Counted from the first letter of the stretch, positions 46,632 through 53,635 are shown. The stretch: 64,000 nt of DNA from Arsenophonus apicola (GCF_020268605.1 NZ_CP084222.1:1302001-1366000); one strand, 5' to 3'. The notes: a model not told the origin generated them from the letters alone. Program-made: numbers and translations.

Positions 46632-46808
46632 TTATTTCTTAATGCAAATTGCTTTTGCGTTGATATCCTTGAAAGTTTCAAATTCACGCTCAAACTGTTT
46701 AGCGGCGAATTGGCACATATTCTCAGTGTCAAATTCCTGAGTATGAACACTTGCAAAGTCATTTGACGCGTAAGGGCTGGCGTACATGGATAGGATTAAA
46801 ACCCACAT
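46632..46808 (-). CDS. Small exported phage protein
   Basis: This 58-residue product begins MWVLILSMYASPYAS, a short signal-peptide-like start, then a charged, Cys-containing mature part (NMCQFAAKQFEREFETF...AICIKK) with two Cys that could form a disulfide. AGGAGTTCCTACC precedes the ATG at 46808; a longer frame to 46844 is not needed. No family was recognised. Confidence 0.5.
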   Translation of the reverse strand: MWVLILSMYASPYASNDFASVHTQEFDTENMCQFAAKQFEREFETFKDINAKAICIKK

Positions 46809-46824
46809 GGTAGGAACTCCTTGT

Positions 46825-47385
46825 CTAAAAAAGATTAAACTCATTATTTACTGGCGTATGAGTTGGTCTACGCTCGTCTCTATCTTTTATAGTGCGCAAC
46901 AAGTTTTTAACTGCTTGTGCGGGTTTGTTTTCAACTTTTTCTAAAAGCGTTTGTCCAGTGTTTGCTACAAATGGCATACGGATATCAAAGCTGTAACTTT
47001 CATCGCCATTTTTCTTCGTTCTTAGAACTTTTTGCAAAACAAGTCCTACTTTTTTGCCATGGAATTCTGGCGCAACCAGGTTATTGTTGTGGACAACCGA
47101 GGTTACTCGCTGAATTCCAATGCATCCCATCATGGCATTGACCATATTTTGACCGAAAGGGTTTACCGTGCCGTCATTTTTCTTACAACAAATACTTAGA
47201 TAGTTAACTTTTCTGCCATCCTCCGATTCACCTGAGAATTCAATAAACTCAGCGCCTTTATCACTTTTGCTTAATTTTGCCTCTGCAATTGTGATCACAT
47301 ACGCGCCTGATTCATTAATGAACCCCCCTTGATAGGTTAATAAGGCTGACTCCTAGCTGTAGGTAAAGATAATGTTGTGGTTCAT
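46825..47385 (-). pseudogene. DUF669-like phage recombination/replication protein with amber stop at codon 11
   Basis: The ATG at 47385 overlaps the upstream gene's TGA (ATGA) and follows GGAGAAAACAGC. After ten codons (MNHNIIFTYS) comes TAG at 47353-47355. The same frame then continues ESALLTYQGGFINESGAYVI and the body SKSDKGAEFIEFSGES, typical of DUF669/SSB-like proteins found beside RecA-like phage ATPases. Restart at GTG 47298 would remove the N-terminus. The family assignment is tentative; the interrupted frame is directly visible. Confidence 0.6.
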
Positions 47386-48064
47386 GCTGTTTTCTCCGTT
47401 ATGTTAGTTTTTTTTAAGCTGTAATAGTCACAAATCGCTGTATCAACTGCGTTTATGTCGTTTTCAATTTCGGGTGTTTCAAACATTCCCATTGGGGATT
47501 TGACGGTATCATAACCGCTGTTTTGTGTTGAAAATAAGTATTGACCATCCTTAACTACCGTTTTCAGTACAATAGTAAACATGCCCTCAACGGTTATTTT
47601 TTCATCAAGCATTTTGCCAATTGTTTTCATCTTGACTTTACCTAATGGTGTTTCTTCGGTATGCGAGAGAAAATATATCCTTAGATCATCTGATGATGAT
47701 TTTACTGCCGCATTGATCACATTCCATGTGTGAGCGCCTATTTCTGTGAATTTATCGAAAGATTTTTCATCTGATCTGCGCATGAATTCATTTGCCATCA
47801 GATATTGAAAATCATCAATAACAACTATCTTTTTTTTCGTAACTTGAGGCTTTTTTCGATAGCTTTCATGATGTATTGCCAACAGTCACTGACAAATATT
47901 GAGGTTGTGGCATCTTTTTGATCCCAATTTCGCCATTGAGTTGATTTAAACGGCAAAGGTTTTTTTAACGTTTGGATTAATAAAGTTTCTTCAGGGCTTA
48001 GATGTCTAAGGCTAGCGGATTTTCCTGTCCCTGACTCACCCAGTATTAGTGTTGCGGTCGCCAT
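47382..48064 (-). pseudogene. RecA-like phage ATPase (AAA_24/Sak4-like), split at an A8 run
   Basis: The first frame (48064-47825) has Walker A GESGTGKS at residues ~8-15. The second (to 47382) has Walker B KIVVIDDFQY and a Sak4/AAA_24-like body. They are joined by a -1 shift at the eight A of the minus strand (47830-47837): CGA AAA AAA AGA TAG versus AAG ATA GTT. Sak4-type proteins are single-strand annealing recombinases, often encoded with SSB-like partners, as here. A AAA AAA G is a classical slippery sequence, so a full-length product could still be made. Confidence 0.65.
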
Positions 48065-48066
48065 AT

Positions 48067-48366
48067 CTAATCACCTCTTATTTTTCCACCTAACGGTCCA
48101 TCTCTTAGTTCTTGATCAAGGAAAGGATTGTATTCTTTATTTTGAACATATATAGGATTGTAAGTATTTGGCGAGGATTGAATTATTAGTTTTTCAATCT
48201 CTTTTGCTTCTTTGTCATACATTTCCATTGCTAGACGCTTTTCTTTCATCGATGGCGACAATGGTTCTTTTCCTTGCCTGATTGCCTCCATCTGTTGTAT
48301 TGCATAGGCAATAGCGTCTTCTTTTGATTGGCATCTCCTTTTATCCGTTAGCCTCGGCATTTTCAT
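48067..48366 (-). CDS. Hypothetical phage protein
   Basis: The 99-residue product starts MKMPRLTDKRRCQSKEDA. It is charged and mostly helical, with a KEAKEIEKLI segment. No family was recognised. The start overlaps the stop of the upstream 49-residue gene (ATGA), and it ends 2 bp before the ATPase gene, so it belongs to the recombination part of the leftward operon. Confidence 0.6.
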   Translation of the reverse strand: MKMPRLTDKRRCQSKEDAIAYAIQQMEAIRQGKEPLSPSMKEKRLAMEMYDKEAKEIEKLIIQSSPNTYNPIYVQNKEYNPFLDQELRDGPLGGKIRGD

Positions 48367-48512
48367 GTAAAATCTCCTCGAAAATCCTGCCAGCTAACAG
48401 GAACATTTTGTTGCCCCAGTACCTCACGTTGATGTTCATATTTGTAATGTTCCTTAAGCTCATTGCTTTTTCTTTGCTTCTTAACCAACTGAGTTAATTC
48501 AAATAAAGTCAT
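48363..48512 (-). CDS. Small hypothetical phage protein (49 aa)
   Basis: The frame from the ATG at 48512 (after GGAATAACTC) encodes a charged, helical peptide starting MTLFELTQLVKKQRKSNEL and ending SWQDFRGDF-T. It is coupled at both ends: its TGA overlaps the next ATG, and the stop of the 44-residue gene lies 9 bp upstream. No function is assigned. Confidence 0.55.
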   Translation of the reverse strand: MTLFELTQLVKKQRKSNELKEHYKYEHQREVLGQQNVPVSWQDFRGDFT

Positions 48513-48521
48513 GAGTTATTC

Positions 48522-48656
48522 CTATCTTGCTAACAATAAAACGAGGCTTGCCAACGCAATGATTAGCACGGTGGGGATAATTTTTAAGCTGTCTTTTTGG
48601 GCGAAGCTGTCACTATTTAAGACGTAGCGCAGCTCCTGCTGTTTAAGCTGGTTCAT
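48522..48656 (-). CDS. Small single-helix membrane protein (44 aa)
   Basis: The ATG at 48656 follows CAGGAGCTAAAAAC. The product has a polar N-terminus (MNQLKQQELRYVL) and one C-terminal hydrophobic helix (PTVLIIALASLVLLL). Position and size recall the small toxic or regulatory membrane peptides of lambdoid left operons, but no specific homologue is recognised. Confidence 0.5.
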   Translation of the reverse strand: MNQLKQQELRYVLNSDSFAQKDSLKIIPTVLIIALASLVLLLAR

Positions 48657-48727
48657 GTTTTTAGCTCCTGGTTAATTGAAGATTGAATTAAAAAATGGGT
48701 TTAGGCGGAAGGTTTTTCGATGGGTAT

Positions 48728-49012
48728 TTAAGTGAACAGACACTCTTCAACTGTTTTGAGCGTGTTATTCCAGTCGATTCCATTCAAATCAACTTTAGCA
48801 ACGAGTTCAGGTAGTTCGCTATCATCAGTTCCATCGTTTTCCCAACCAAAGCGAAAATCTTTTTTTATGGGTCTTTTTTTGAAAGACATCACGTCTCCCC
48901 ATTCATCTGTTGCAATAAAGTGATGGTCTTCATTGATAGACATTTTAATACCAAAATAGAGTACAAATTTACGGTTAGCTGGAATAGCTAATTCGATGAG
49001 TTTCATGTTCAT
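48728..49012 (-). CDS. Hypothetical phage protein
   Basis: The 94-residue protein begins MNMKLIELAIPANRKF behind an AAAGGAAAATATA leader. It is acidic (GWENDGTDDSELPELVAKVD) and has no recognised motif. It sits in the leftward operon between a coiled-coil protein and a small membrane peptide. Confidence 0.5.
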   Translation of the reverse strand: MNMKLIELAIPANRKFVLYFGIKMSINEDHHFIATDEWGDVMSFKKRPIKKDFRFGWENDGTDDSELPELVAKVDLNGIDWNNTLKTVEECLFT

Positions 49013-49049
49013 TATATTTTCCTTTAAGATTGAATTATTAAAATAAGCG

Positions 49050-49334
49050 TTAATTTAAGTTAAATTGATAAAAGAAAAAATTATTTCGCTTTTTGTCAAT
49101 TTCACGGTATATCTTCATCAGTCTCCGGTTCTCTTTCTTAAGACGATCATTTTCATTTGTTAAGCACTGTATGATTGTCTTAAAAGTGCGTACTTCTCTG
49201 TCATCGTCATCACGAATATCAATACTGCTTAAGTATATTGAATCGCTCAAATCACGACTGCCATTAGTTACGCCAACCAGATTACCCATATTAGGGTGTT
49301 TTGCTGTTACAATGCGTGGATTGTCCAATCTCAT
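49050..49334 (-). CDS. Hypothetical coiled-coil phage protein
   Basis: The 94-residue product starts after AAGGATTAAACACG. Its C-terminal half (TNENDRLKKENRRLMKIYRE) has the heptad pattern of a short coiled coil, followed by an aromatic, basic tail. The N-terminal half shows no known motif. It lies 15 bp downstream of the pentapeptide-repeat gene and is probably co-transcribed with it. Confidence 0.5.
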   Translation of the reverse strand: MRLDNPRIVTAKHPNMGNLVGVTNGSRDLSDSIYLSSIDIRDDDDREVRTFKTIIQCLTNENDRLKKENRRLMKIYREIDKKRNNFFFYQFNLN

Positions 49335-49349
49335 CGTGTTTAATCCTTC

Positions 49350-49856
49350 TTATTGTGCCGTTTGGTTTAACCAGTCAGGGCGCTCACCTTTTCCCAGGTA
49401 AAAATCCAGTATATCCAGTAAGCGAGGGTAGAACTCAAGCGCTTTTCTGCCATCCATATTTGCGATGTCTTCTTTGCTAAATTGTCGCCACTTTTCTACC
49501 GAATGATGTTGACATCCTGCACGAAGATTTTCTCCATTTGTAATCATTATTGGATAGGGTTCACCCATAATAACGAATGTATCATGGGGTAAGTCAGCTC
49601 CACTTAGATTGGCTCCATGTAGGTTTGCTCCATGTAGGTTGGCTTCACTTAGGTTGGCTTCATGTAGATTGGCTCCACGTAGATTGGCTTCATATAGGTC
49701 TGCTCCACGTAGATTGGCTCCCCATAGGTCTGCTCCCTGTAGGTCTGCTCTAATTAAGTTGGCACCTCTTAGATTGGCTTTACGACCATTCTTGCCCATC
49801 GAATCTACCCAAAATTTCTGCTCATCAAGAATTTTTCTTAATTCATCGTTATTCAT
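49350..49856 (-). CDS. Pentapeptide-repeat protein
   Basis: The 168-residue protein has about thirteen tandem pentapeptides of the A(D/N)LxX type at residues ~25-90 (ANLRG, ADLQG, ADLWG, ANLHE and so on), which fold into a right-handed quadrilateral beta-helix. A C-terminal ~75-residue domain (GEPYPIMI...ENLRAGCQHH...FYPRLLDIL) follows. Some pentapeptide proteins mimic DNA and protect gyrase; that role is not shown here. AAGGTAATTAA precedes the ATG. At DNA level the repeats appear as a 15-bp periodic pattern. Confidence 0.85.
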   Translation of the reverse strand: MNNDELRKILDEQKFWVDSMGKNGRKANLRGANLIRADLQGADLWGANLRGADLYEANLRGANLHEANLSEANLHGANLHGANLSGADLPHDTFVIMGEPYPIMITNGENLRAGCQHHSVEKWRQFSKEDIANMDGRKALEFYPRLLDILDFYLGKGERPDWLNQTAQ

Positions 49857-49873
49857 TTAATTACCTTCAGGTG

Positions 49874-49897
49874 AAAAAAAAGACCTAATTAGGTCTT
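49874..49897 (-). terminator. Intrinsic terminator in the leftward operon
   Basis: On the minus strand AAGACCTAATTAGGTCTT forms a perfect hairpin followed by at least six T. It stands between the clamp-like gene and the pentapeptide-repeat gene, as expected for a terminator that N-modified polymerase would read through. Confidence 0.7.
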
Positions 49898-50134
49898 ATG
49901 CATGAGTTAGGACGTGTGCCCAAGTGCCTCTTGGTGTCCGATTACAGTCATCACGGACGGGTAAACGCAATCAAACTATATTTAGCTATTATAAGATAAT
50001 TTATAGTCTTGACTGTCCCACGAGCGCATAGCCGCATTCACACATCCTTAAATTGATTAATTGCCTGAATGTTTAGCCACCTCAGGCGGCAGTGGTACAC
50101 TTGGTGTTTCTCACAACAACCAAGAGGTAGAGTA

Positions 50135-50311
50135 ATGAATGATTCATTAGCTAATTTCGATAGAAATTTACAATTTGAACTGCTTGAGTTAGCGGTGTAC
50201 GATTACCCAGATGTTGTTGAAACAGAAAATATTTCTGATCATTTACGTTTAGTTGATAAATCCTGGCTACCTTCTGTATGTCTGCAAGATAACGCGCATC
50301 GAAGCCAATGA
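50135..50311 (+). pseudogene. Truncated phage gene on the opposite strand
   Basis: The ATG at 50135 follows AAGAGGTAGAGTA and begins NDSLANFDRNLQFELLELA, a start I associate with a longer lambdoid protein family of about 100 residues. Only ~45 residues look native; from about 50265 on the sequence is the antisense of the clamp-like gene and the frame ends at 50311. The gene seems to have lost its 3' part in a deletion that fused it tail-to-tail with its neighbour. Confidence 0.4.
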
Positions 50312-50672
50312 TTGAAACAGGTTTATTTTCCTTGGGTATCACTTGCTCTATGTTCGGATATTTCCTGTCAATAACCTCACAGATTGCTGCACCAACACGT
50401 AACTCGTCTTCATCAAGATAGGTCACAATTCCATTTCGGGTATCAATTTGTGCCTTGTCAAAGCGAGTAACTTTTGCGCCTTTAATTGAAATTATCACGC
50501 TTTCATATAGCGATTCAGTCTCATGCTCGCCAATAAAAATTCGATAGCCGTCAGCAGCATACAGCTTTTTATCAGGGGCAAAACAAATGCCGTTTAGATA
50601 ATATCTGACATCACATTTAGCCTGAAAAATCATTGCACTGAGAAGTGCTTTTTTACCGACCGTCAAAATCAT
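50151..50672 (-). CDS. Phage DnaN (sliding clamp)-like protein, probably C-terminally truncated
   Basis: The ATG at 50672 follows AAAGGTATCAAA. The 173-residue product has the clamp-like sequence ALLSAMIFQAKCDVRYYLNG, LYAADGYRIFIG and ICEVIDRKYPNIEQVIP, reminiscent of one DnaN domain; such proteins occur in many enterobacterial prophages. After about residue 135 the reading enters sequence that is antisense to the truncated plus-strand gene, so the native C-terminus was probably replaced. The family assignment is tentative. Confidence 0.5.
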   Translation of the reverse strand: MILTVGKKALLSAMIFQAKCDVRYYLNGICFAPDKKLYAADGYRIFIGEHETESLYESVIISIKGAKVTRFDKAQIDTRNGIVTYLDEDELRVGAAICEVIDRKYPNIEQVIPKENKPVSIIGFDARYLADIQKVARIYQLNVNDQKYFLFQQHLGNRTPLTQAVQIVNFYRN

Positions 50673-50769
50673 TTTGATACCTTTAACAGTTAGCGGTGAC
50701 TCCAAAATTTGATTTAGGGTTAGAATATAAAAAAACCGTTAGGTCTAGGTTTTTTCACTGGGTAAGAAT

Positions 50770-51069
50770 TCAGTTGGTATTGATATTTAAGTCAATGGGA
50801 TTGACACATCTAAGCTCACCGTTGGTGAGTTTATACGAGCTATTTTTTATACCTCCCGTACTCCCTATAGCCCTTTTAACCTTAATATTTCCTTGTTCAA
50901 GTTCGTTTAACCAACGATGTGCCGTGACTTCAAGTGGTTCATTTAGTGTTCCAATAATACAAGGAAGGTATCGCTCAATCTGTATCCATATGTTGCCACG
51001 CCGAGCAAAGAATTTTCCATTCTGTGTTGCATAATTTGTGCTATAAATTCTCGGAAATGCAAAAGTCAT
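50770..51069 (-). CDS. Hypothetical phage protein downstream of N-A
   Basis: The 99-residue product starts MTFAFPRIYSTNYATQNGKF after AAGGAACGACTAAA. It has a helix-turn-helix-like stretch in the middle (AHRWLNELEQGNIKVKRAIGSTG) that could be DNA-binding, but I do not recognise the family. It lies 27 bp after the N-A gene in the leftward operon. Confidence 0.55.
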   Translation of the reverse strand: MTFAFPRIYSTNYATQNGKFFARRGNIWIQIERYLPCIIGTLNEPLEVTAHRWLNELEQGNIKVKRAIGSTGGIKNSSYKLTNGELRCVNPIDLNINTN

Positions 51070-51096
51070 TTTAGTCGTTCCTTCTTCCGTTATTTA

Positions 51097-51435
51097 TCAA
51101 TTAGCAGTGATTCCGAAATACGATTTAGGTTTATTATTAAACCGTCTGGAAGTATACAAAGCTGCAATAGGAAGACAGCAGTTATTAAATGTGTCATACA
51201 CTTTAGTAGGACGAATTGATATTGCTTTTTCTACACGATTAATCACTTTTCTTTTTAGTGAAAGGATAGGGCGTTTAGTGTTTGTTAGTGTTTGTTGCTG
51301 AGAGGGTTTACTTCGATTTAAGGCTGCTTTCAGTGCCATATTAAGTGCTTTGTTATATTCATAAGCTGCTTGCCTGGCTCTTCTACGCTCATTTCTACGA
51401 CGACGAGCATTATCATAACCATGAAAGTTACACAT
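51097..51435 (-). CDS. N: Lambda-type antitermination protein N (module A)
   Basis: The 112-residue protein starts at the ATG at 51435 behind a strong AGGAGGTAAT site. Residues ~10-25 form an arginine-rich motif (RRRRNERRRARQAA) like the boxB-binding helix of lambda N. KRPILSLKRKVINRVEKAI closely parallels lambda N RPILSLNRKPKSRVESAL, the NusA-binding part. The tail has an NCCLP...LYTSRR motif shared with the second N-like protein at 53054-53362. It binds boxB RNA to allow read-through of terminators in the early operons. Confidence 0.85.
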   Translation of the reverse strand: MCNFHGYDNARRRRNERRRARQAAYEYNKALNMALKAALNRSKPSQQQTLTNTKRPILSLKRKVINRVEKAISIRPTKVYDTFNNCCLPIAALYTSRRFNNKPKSYFGITAN

Positions 51436-51592
51436 ATTACCTCCTGACAATAAGTTTTGGTGGTGTGTGATAGGGCTAACCAGTCAAATTTACAGCCATA
51501 TTGGTAGTATCCTGGTGTTGGTTTCAACTTTATGGCTGTATTTTGGTTATTTTACACACCCCAAAACCGACTGTTTGGGTGTTTTGTGGTTA

Positions 51593-51623
51593 CGCTTTTT
51601 CAGCGAAAGAGTGTTAAAGAGCG
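51593..51623 (-). promoter_or_regulatory. nutL-like site of module A (boxA and boxB)
   Basis: On the minus strand CGCTCTTTAACA (51612-51623) is an ideal boxA, followed by CGCT-GAAAA-AGCG (51593-51605), a hairpin with the same GAAAA pentaloop as lambda boxB. It lies between pL-A and the N-A gene. Confidence 0.8.
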
Positions 51624-51641
51624 GTACTGCTTAACTGTCGT

Positions 51642-51752
51642 CACTTGCCTTCATGTTCATATGTCTCAGGCTGGCTACTTGGCAACGTCTGGCAAAGTTT
51701 CAGATAACTCATGGTATTGTCTGGCATTTGCCTGTTGCAGTGAGTTGATGAA
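51642..51752. repeat. 111-bp direct repeat, copy A (leader of leftward operon A)
   Basis: This matches 53492-53602 with about five differences in 111 bp by eye. In both modules it occupies the stretch between the leftward promoter and the nutL-like boxA. On the minus strand it is open for about 25 codons (LQQANARQYHELSETLPDVA, then TAG), and most of the differences are synonymous in that frame, but no good start is seen in copy A. Confidence 0.85.
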
Positions 51753-51756
51753 GTTA

Positions 51757-51813
51757 ATAATAACTATAGTTATATATACTGTCAATAGTTTTATGATATA
51801 AGTTATATAACTT
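51757..51813 (-). promoter_or_regulatory. pL-A promoter with operator palindromes
   Basis: On the minus strand TTGACA (51780-51785) and TATTAT (51757-51762) are 17 bp apart. ATAACTATAGTTAT (51760-51773) overlaps the -10, and AAGTTATATAACTT (51800-51813) is a second perfect palindrome. Both resemble the rightward operators of module A. Confidence 0.7.
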
Positions 51814-51886
51814 TTTTTATTTGAAGATATTTAAGAGAATAAATAAAAAAATCCTCAATGAAGAGGATTTTGATTTGTAGGTATAA

Positions 51887-52594
51887 TTAAATTAGCATAG
51901 CCACCCAAAATACTTTGCCAATTATATCTATTGAATCTATTGGTGCCACTTCATCAGGATACTCATTTCGATTGTAACTCCTGATAATGACTTCATTTTG
52001 AGACGATCTTATCAATTGCTTTACTCTTTTCCAACCATCTTGATTTATAGCATATACTTTTCCATCTATAATAATTTTATCGTTGCAATTGACGGATACG
52101 GTAGCGCCATCAGGAATTAATGGCTCCATGCTATTTCCTTTAATAGGAAAGCAAATTATACCACTTCCATCACTATTAGCATTAACTCGTCTAAGTGTAG
52201 ATTTAGCAAATCTTAATTTAAATCCATTATAATCAGTTTCATTAAAACAACCATTACCGCAAGCAAATTCAATATCTTTTAAAAACGGTACTTCCACCTC
52301 ATCATTGTCTAAGGGATCTTTACTATCCCATGTTGATACTTTAATCCATTCGTTTTCAGGAGGAATGTTGGAATCATCTACTGATGAATGCATACTTCCT
52401 TGCCCATGTATGAGCCATATCGGATTAATTTTTAATGCTAAAGCTAGATCAAATGCTTTTCTTGATGATTTAGCTTTTCCTGATATGAGTTTGGCTATAG
52501 CAGGTTGTGAAACTCCCACTATTTTGGCTAATTGCTCTTGTGACATACCAGCACCGTTAAGAGCAGCTTTTAAACGTTCGGCAAAAGTTTTCAT
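51887..52594 (-). CDS. CI-like prophage repressor with S24 peptidase domain (module A)
   Basis: The 235-residue repressor has an N-terminal helix-turn-helix (MSQEQLAKIVGVSQPAIAKLISG, residues ~17-40) and a LexA/UmuD-type C-terminal domain: probable cleavage site Cys-Gly in FACGNG, nucleophile Ser in GNSMEP and general-base Lys near KVYAINQDGWKRVK. It should maintain lysogeny and be inactivated by RecA-stimulated self-cleavage in the SOS response. It is divergent from Cro-A across a 109-bp gap with operator-like palindromes. Confidence 0.92.
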   Translation of the reverse strand: MKTFAERLKAALNGAGMSQEQLAKIVGVSQPAIAKLISGKAKSSRKAFDLALALKINPIWLIHGQGSMHSSVDDSNIPPENEWIKVSTWDSKDPLDNDEVEVPFLKDIEFACGNGCFNETDYNGFKLRFAKSTLRRVNANSDGSGIICFPIKGNSMEPLIPDGATVSVNCNDKIIIDGKVYAINQDGWKRVKQLIRSSQNEVIIRSYNRNEYPDEVAPIDSIDIIGKVFWVAMLI

Positions 52595-52605
52595 ATAAAT
52601 ATTAT

Positions 52606-52671
52606 ATAACTCCGGTTATTTCTTTTCAAAGAACCAAAGTTATTGATTTTTTGTATAACTTGGTTTATATA
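52606..52671 (+). promoter_or_regulatory. OR/pR-A: operators and rightward promoter of module A
   Basis: Three related operator-like sites are seen: ATAACTCCGGTTAT (52606-52619), AACCAAAGTTAT (52632-52643) and ATAACTTGGTTTAT (52655-52668). A promoter TTGATT (52643-52648), 17 bp, TATATA (52666-52671) overlaps the third. This is the expected CI/Cro switch layout. Confidence 0.7.
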
Positions 52672-52703
52672 TAGTTATAGCTTGAGGTTCTGAAGGATTT
52701 TTT

Positions 52704-52919
52704 ATGAATCTTGTTATTAAGAAAGCTATTGGTATAGTTGGTGGTCAAAGAAAATTAGCCGAAATCTGTGGTGTCAGTCAACCAGCCGTTCATAAATGGC
52801 TGAAAGGTGAAAAAATCTCTCCTGAGAGAGTAATGACAATTGTTAATGCTACAGATGGCTTAATTAAGGCGTACGAACTTTGGCCTGATTTACCAATGCT
52901 ATTCCCAATGAAGAAATAA
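52704..52919 (+). CDS. Cro-like repressor, YdaS type (module A)
   Basis: The 71-residue protein starts after GAAGGATTTTTT. It is a single helix-turn-helix domain (GGQRKLAEICGVSQPAVHKWLKG) followed by ERVMTIVNATDGLIKAYEL and PDLPMLFP, as in YdaS/Cro-like proteins of lambdoid phages. It should shut off the repressor promoter and turn down early transcription. A nut-like site follows 6 bp after the stop. Confidence 0.85.
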   Translation: MNLVIKKAIGIVGGQRKLAEICGVSQPAVHKWLKGEKISPERVMTIVNATDGLIKAYELWPDLPMLFPMKK

Positions 52920-52925
52920 ACTAAC

Positions 52926-52961
52926 CGCTCTTTAACAACCTGGCCTCCCTGAAATTGGGAG
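52926..52961 (+). promoter_or_regulatory. nutR-like site of module A
   Basis: CGCTCTTTAACA (52926-52937) is a consensus boxA. CTCCC-TGAAATT-GGGAG (52945-52961) forms a boxB-like hairpin with a GAAAT core in the loop. It follows the Cro-A gene, but the next rightward gene of the phage lies beyond the whole of module B. Confidence 0.75.
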
Positions 52962-53053
52962 ATTTATAAATTCCCAGCCCATCGGGAGGGAATACTATTA
53001 TCTGAAACTTATGGAATTAAGTGTAGGATAAGATTGCTGCAAAGACTATCAAA

Positions 53054-53362
53054 TCATTTTGTCTGTATGCTATTTGATTTGCGGTTTTTTGAGTATCTTC
53101 TCGCAGAATAGAGATAAGTATTCGGTAAGCAACAGTTATCAAATGAAGGCTGAGGCTTTTTGTCTTTTAGATTGAGAGTGAGTGATGCAATGGTATTAAC
53201 GGTGTCATCCTGCTTGTTGAATATGGAATCAAGGATTTGCTCTGTAGAACGGATTTGGCATTTTTGTTCTGCTTCCTGACGTTTTTTAGCCAGAAATGCA
53301 GCTCTACGTTCATATCTACGTTGGGCGTAGTTAGTCCGTTTGATGACGGTAATCTGTGTCAT
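53054..53362 (-). CDS. P22-type antitermination protein N (module B)
   Basis: The 102-residue product begins MTQITVIKRTNYAQRRYERR after GGAGGTCAAA at 53362. The arginine-rich segment, ILDSIF, and the ending NCCLPNTYLYSARRYSKN parallel P22 gp24 (N), which has TVITYG, AKTRRHERRR, IIDSIF and LP-ALYAAGHRKS. It shares the NCCLP tail with N-A but lacks the lambda-like RPILSL motif, so its boxB specificity may differ. A longer frame to 53413 is not supported by a ribosome binding site. Confidence 0.75.
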   Translation of the reverse strand: MTQITVIKRTNYAQRRYERRAAFLAKKRQEAEQKCQIRSTEQILDSIFNKQDDTVNTIASLTLNLKDKKPQPSFDNCCLPNTYLYSARRYSKNRKSNSIQTK

Positions 53363-53425
53363 TTTGACCTCCAAAGTAAGTTTTAGCTGTGATATAGCCA
53401 CACCAAAACTCACTCAATGATGGTT

Positions 53426-53466
53426 GATTCAAGAGTGCCTGAATCCCTTCTAAGATGTTAAAGAGC
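53426..53466 (-). promoter_or_regulatory. nutL-like site of module B
   Basis: On the minus strand GCTCTTTAACA (53456-53466) is boxA. GATTCA-N8-TGAATC (53426-53445) forms a boxB-like hairpin between boxA and the N-B gene. The stem and loop differ from module A. Confidence 0.65.
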
Positions 53467-53491
53467 AATAATGCTTAGTTACTGATGACTA

Positions 53492-53602
53492 CACTTGCCT
53501 TCATGTTCATATGCCTCAGGCTGGCTACTTAGCAACGTCTGGCAAAGTTTCAGATAACTGGTGGTATTGTCTGGCGTTTGCCTGTTGCAGTGAGTTGATG
53601 AA
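53492..53602. repeat. 111-bp direct repeat, copy B (leader of leftward operon B)
   Basis: This is the second copy of the 51642-51752 repeat, 1,850 bp away in the same orientation, at the equivalent place between pL-B and nutL-B. Of about five differences, one is Glu/Gln and three are silent in the open minus-strand frame. In this copy a TTG precedes the frame directly. Confidence 0.85.
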
Positions 53603-53603
53603 C

Positions 53604-53635
53604 AAAGTAAACCATAGATTTACTTTAAATGTCAA
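53604..53635 (-). promoter_or_regulatory. pL-B promoter and operator
   Basis: On the minus strand TTGACA (53630-53635), 18 bp, TTTACT (53606-53611). The inverted repeat AAAGTAAA-N7-TTTACTTT (53604-53626) covers the -10 and is a candidate operator for the module B repressor, distinct from the module A sites. Confidence 0.6.

Noticed and set aside
49609..49790. Possible CRISPR-like array
   Set aside because: The 15-bp periodic DNA pattern is coding for pentapeptides; there are no spacers of constant length between identical repeats.
49609..49860. Plus-strand frame of Arg/Ala/Leu-rich repeats opposite the pentapeptide-repeat gene
   Set aside because: The repetitive composition is the antisense reading of the pentapeptide codons; it lacks a ribosome binding site.
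51532..51801. Plus-strand frame covering nutL-A and the leader repeat
   Set aside because: The region is explained by minus-strand promoter, operator and nut elements; the frame is not shared intact with repeat copy B.
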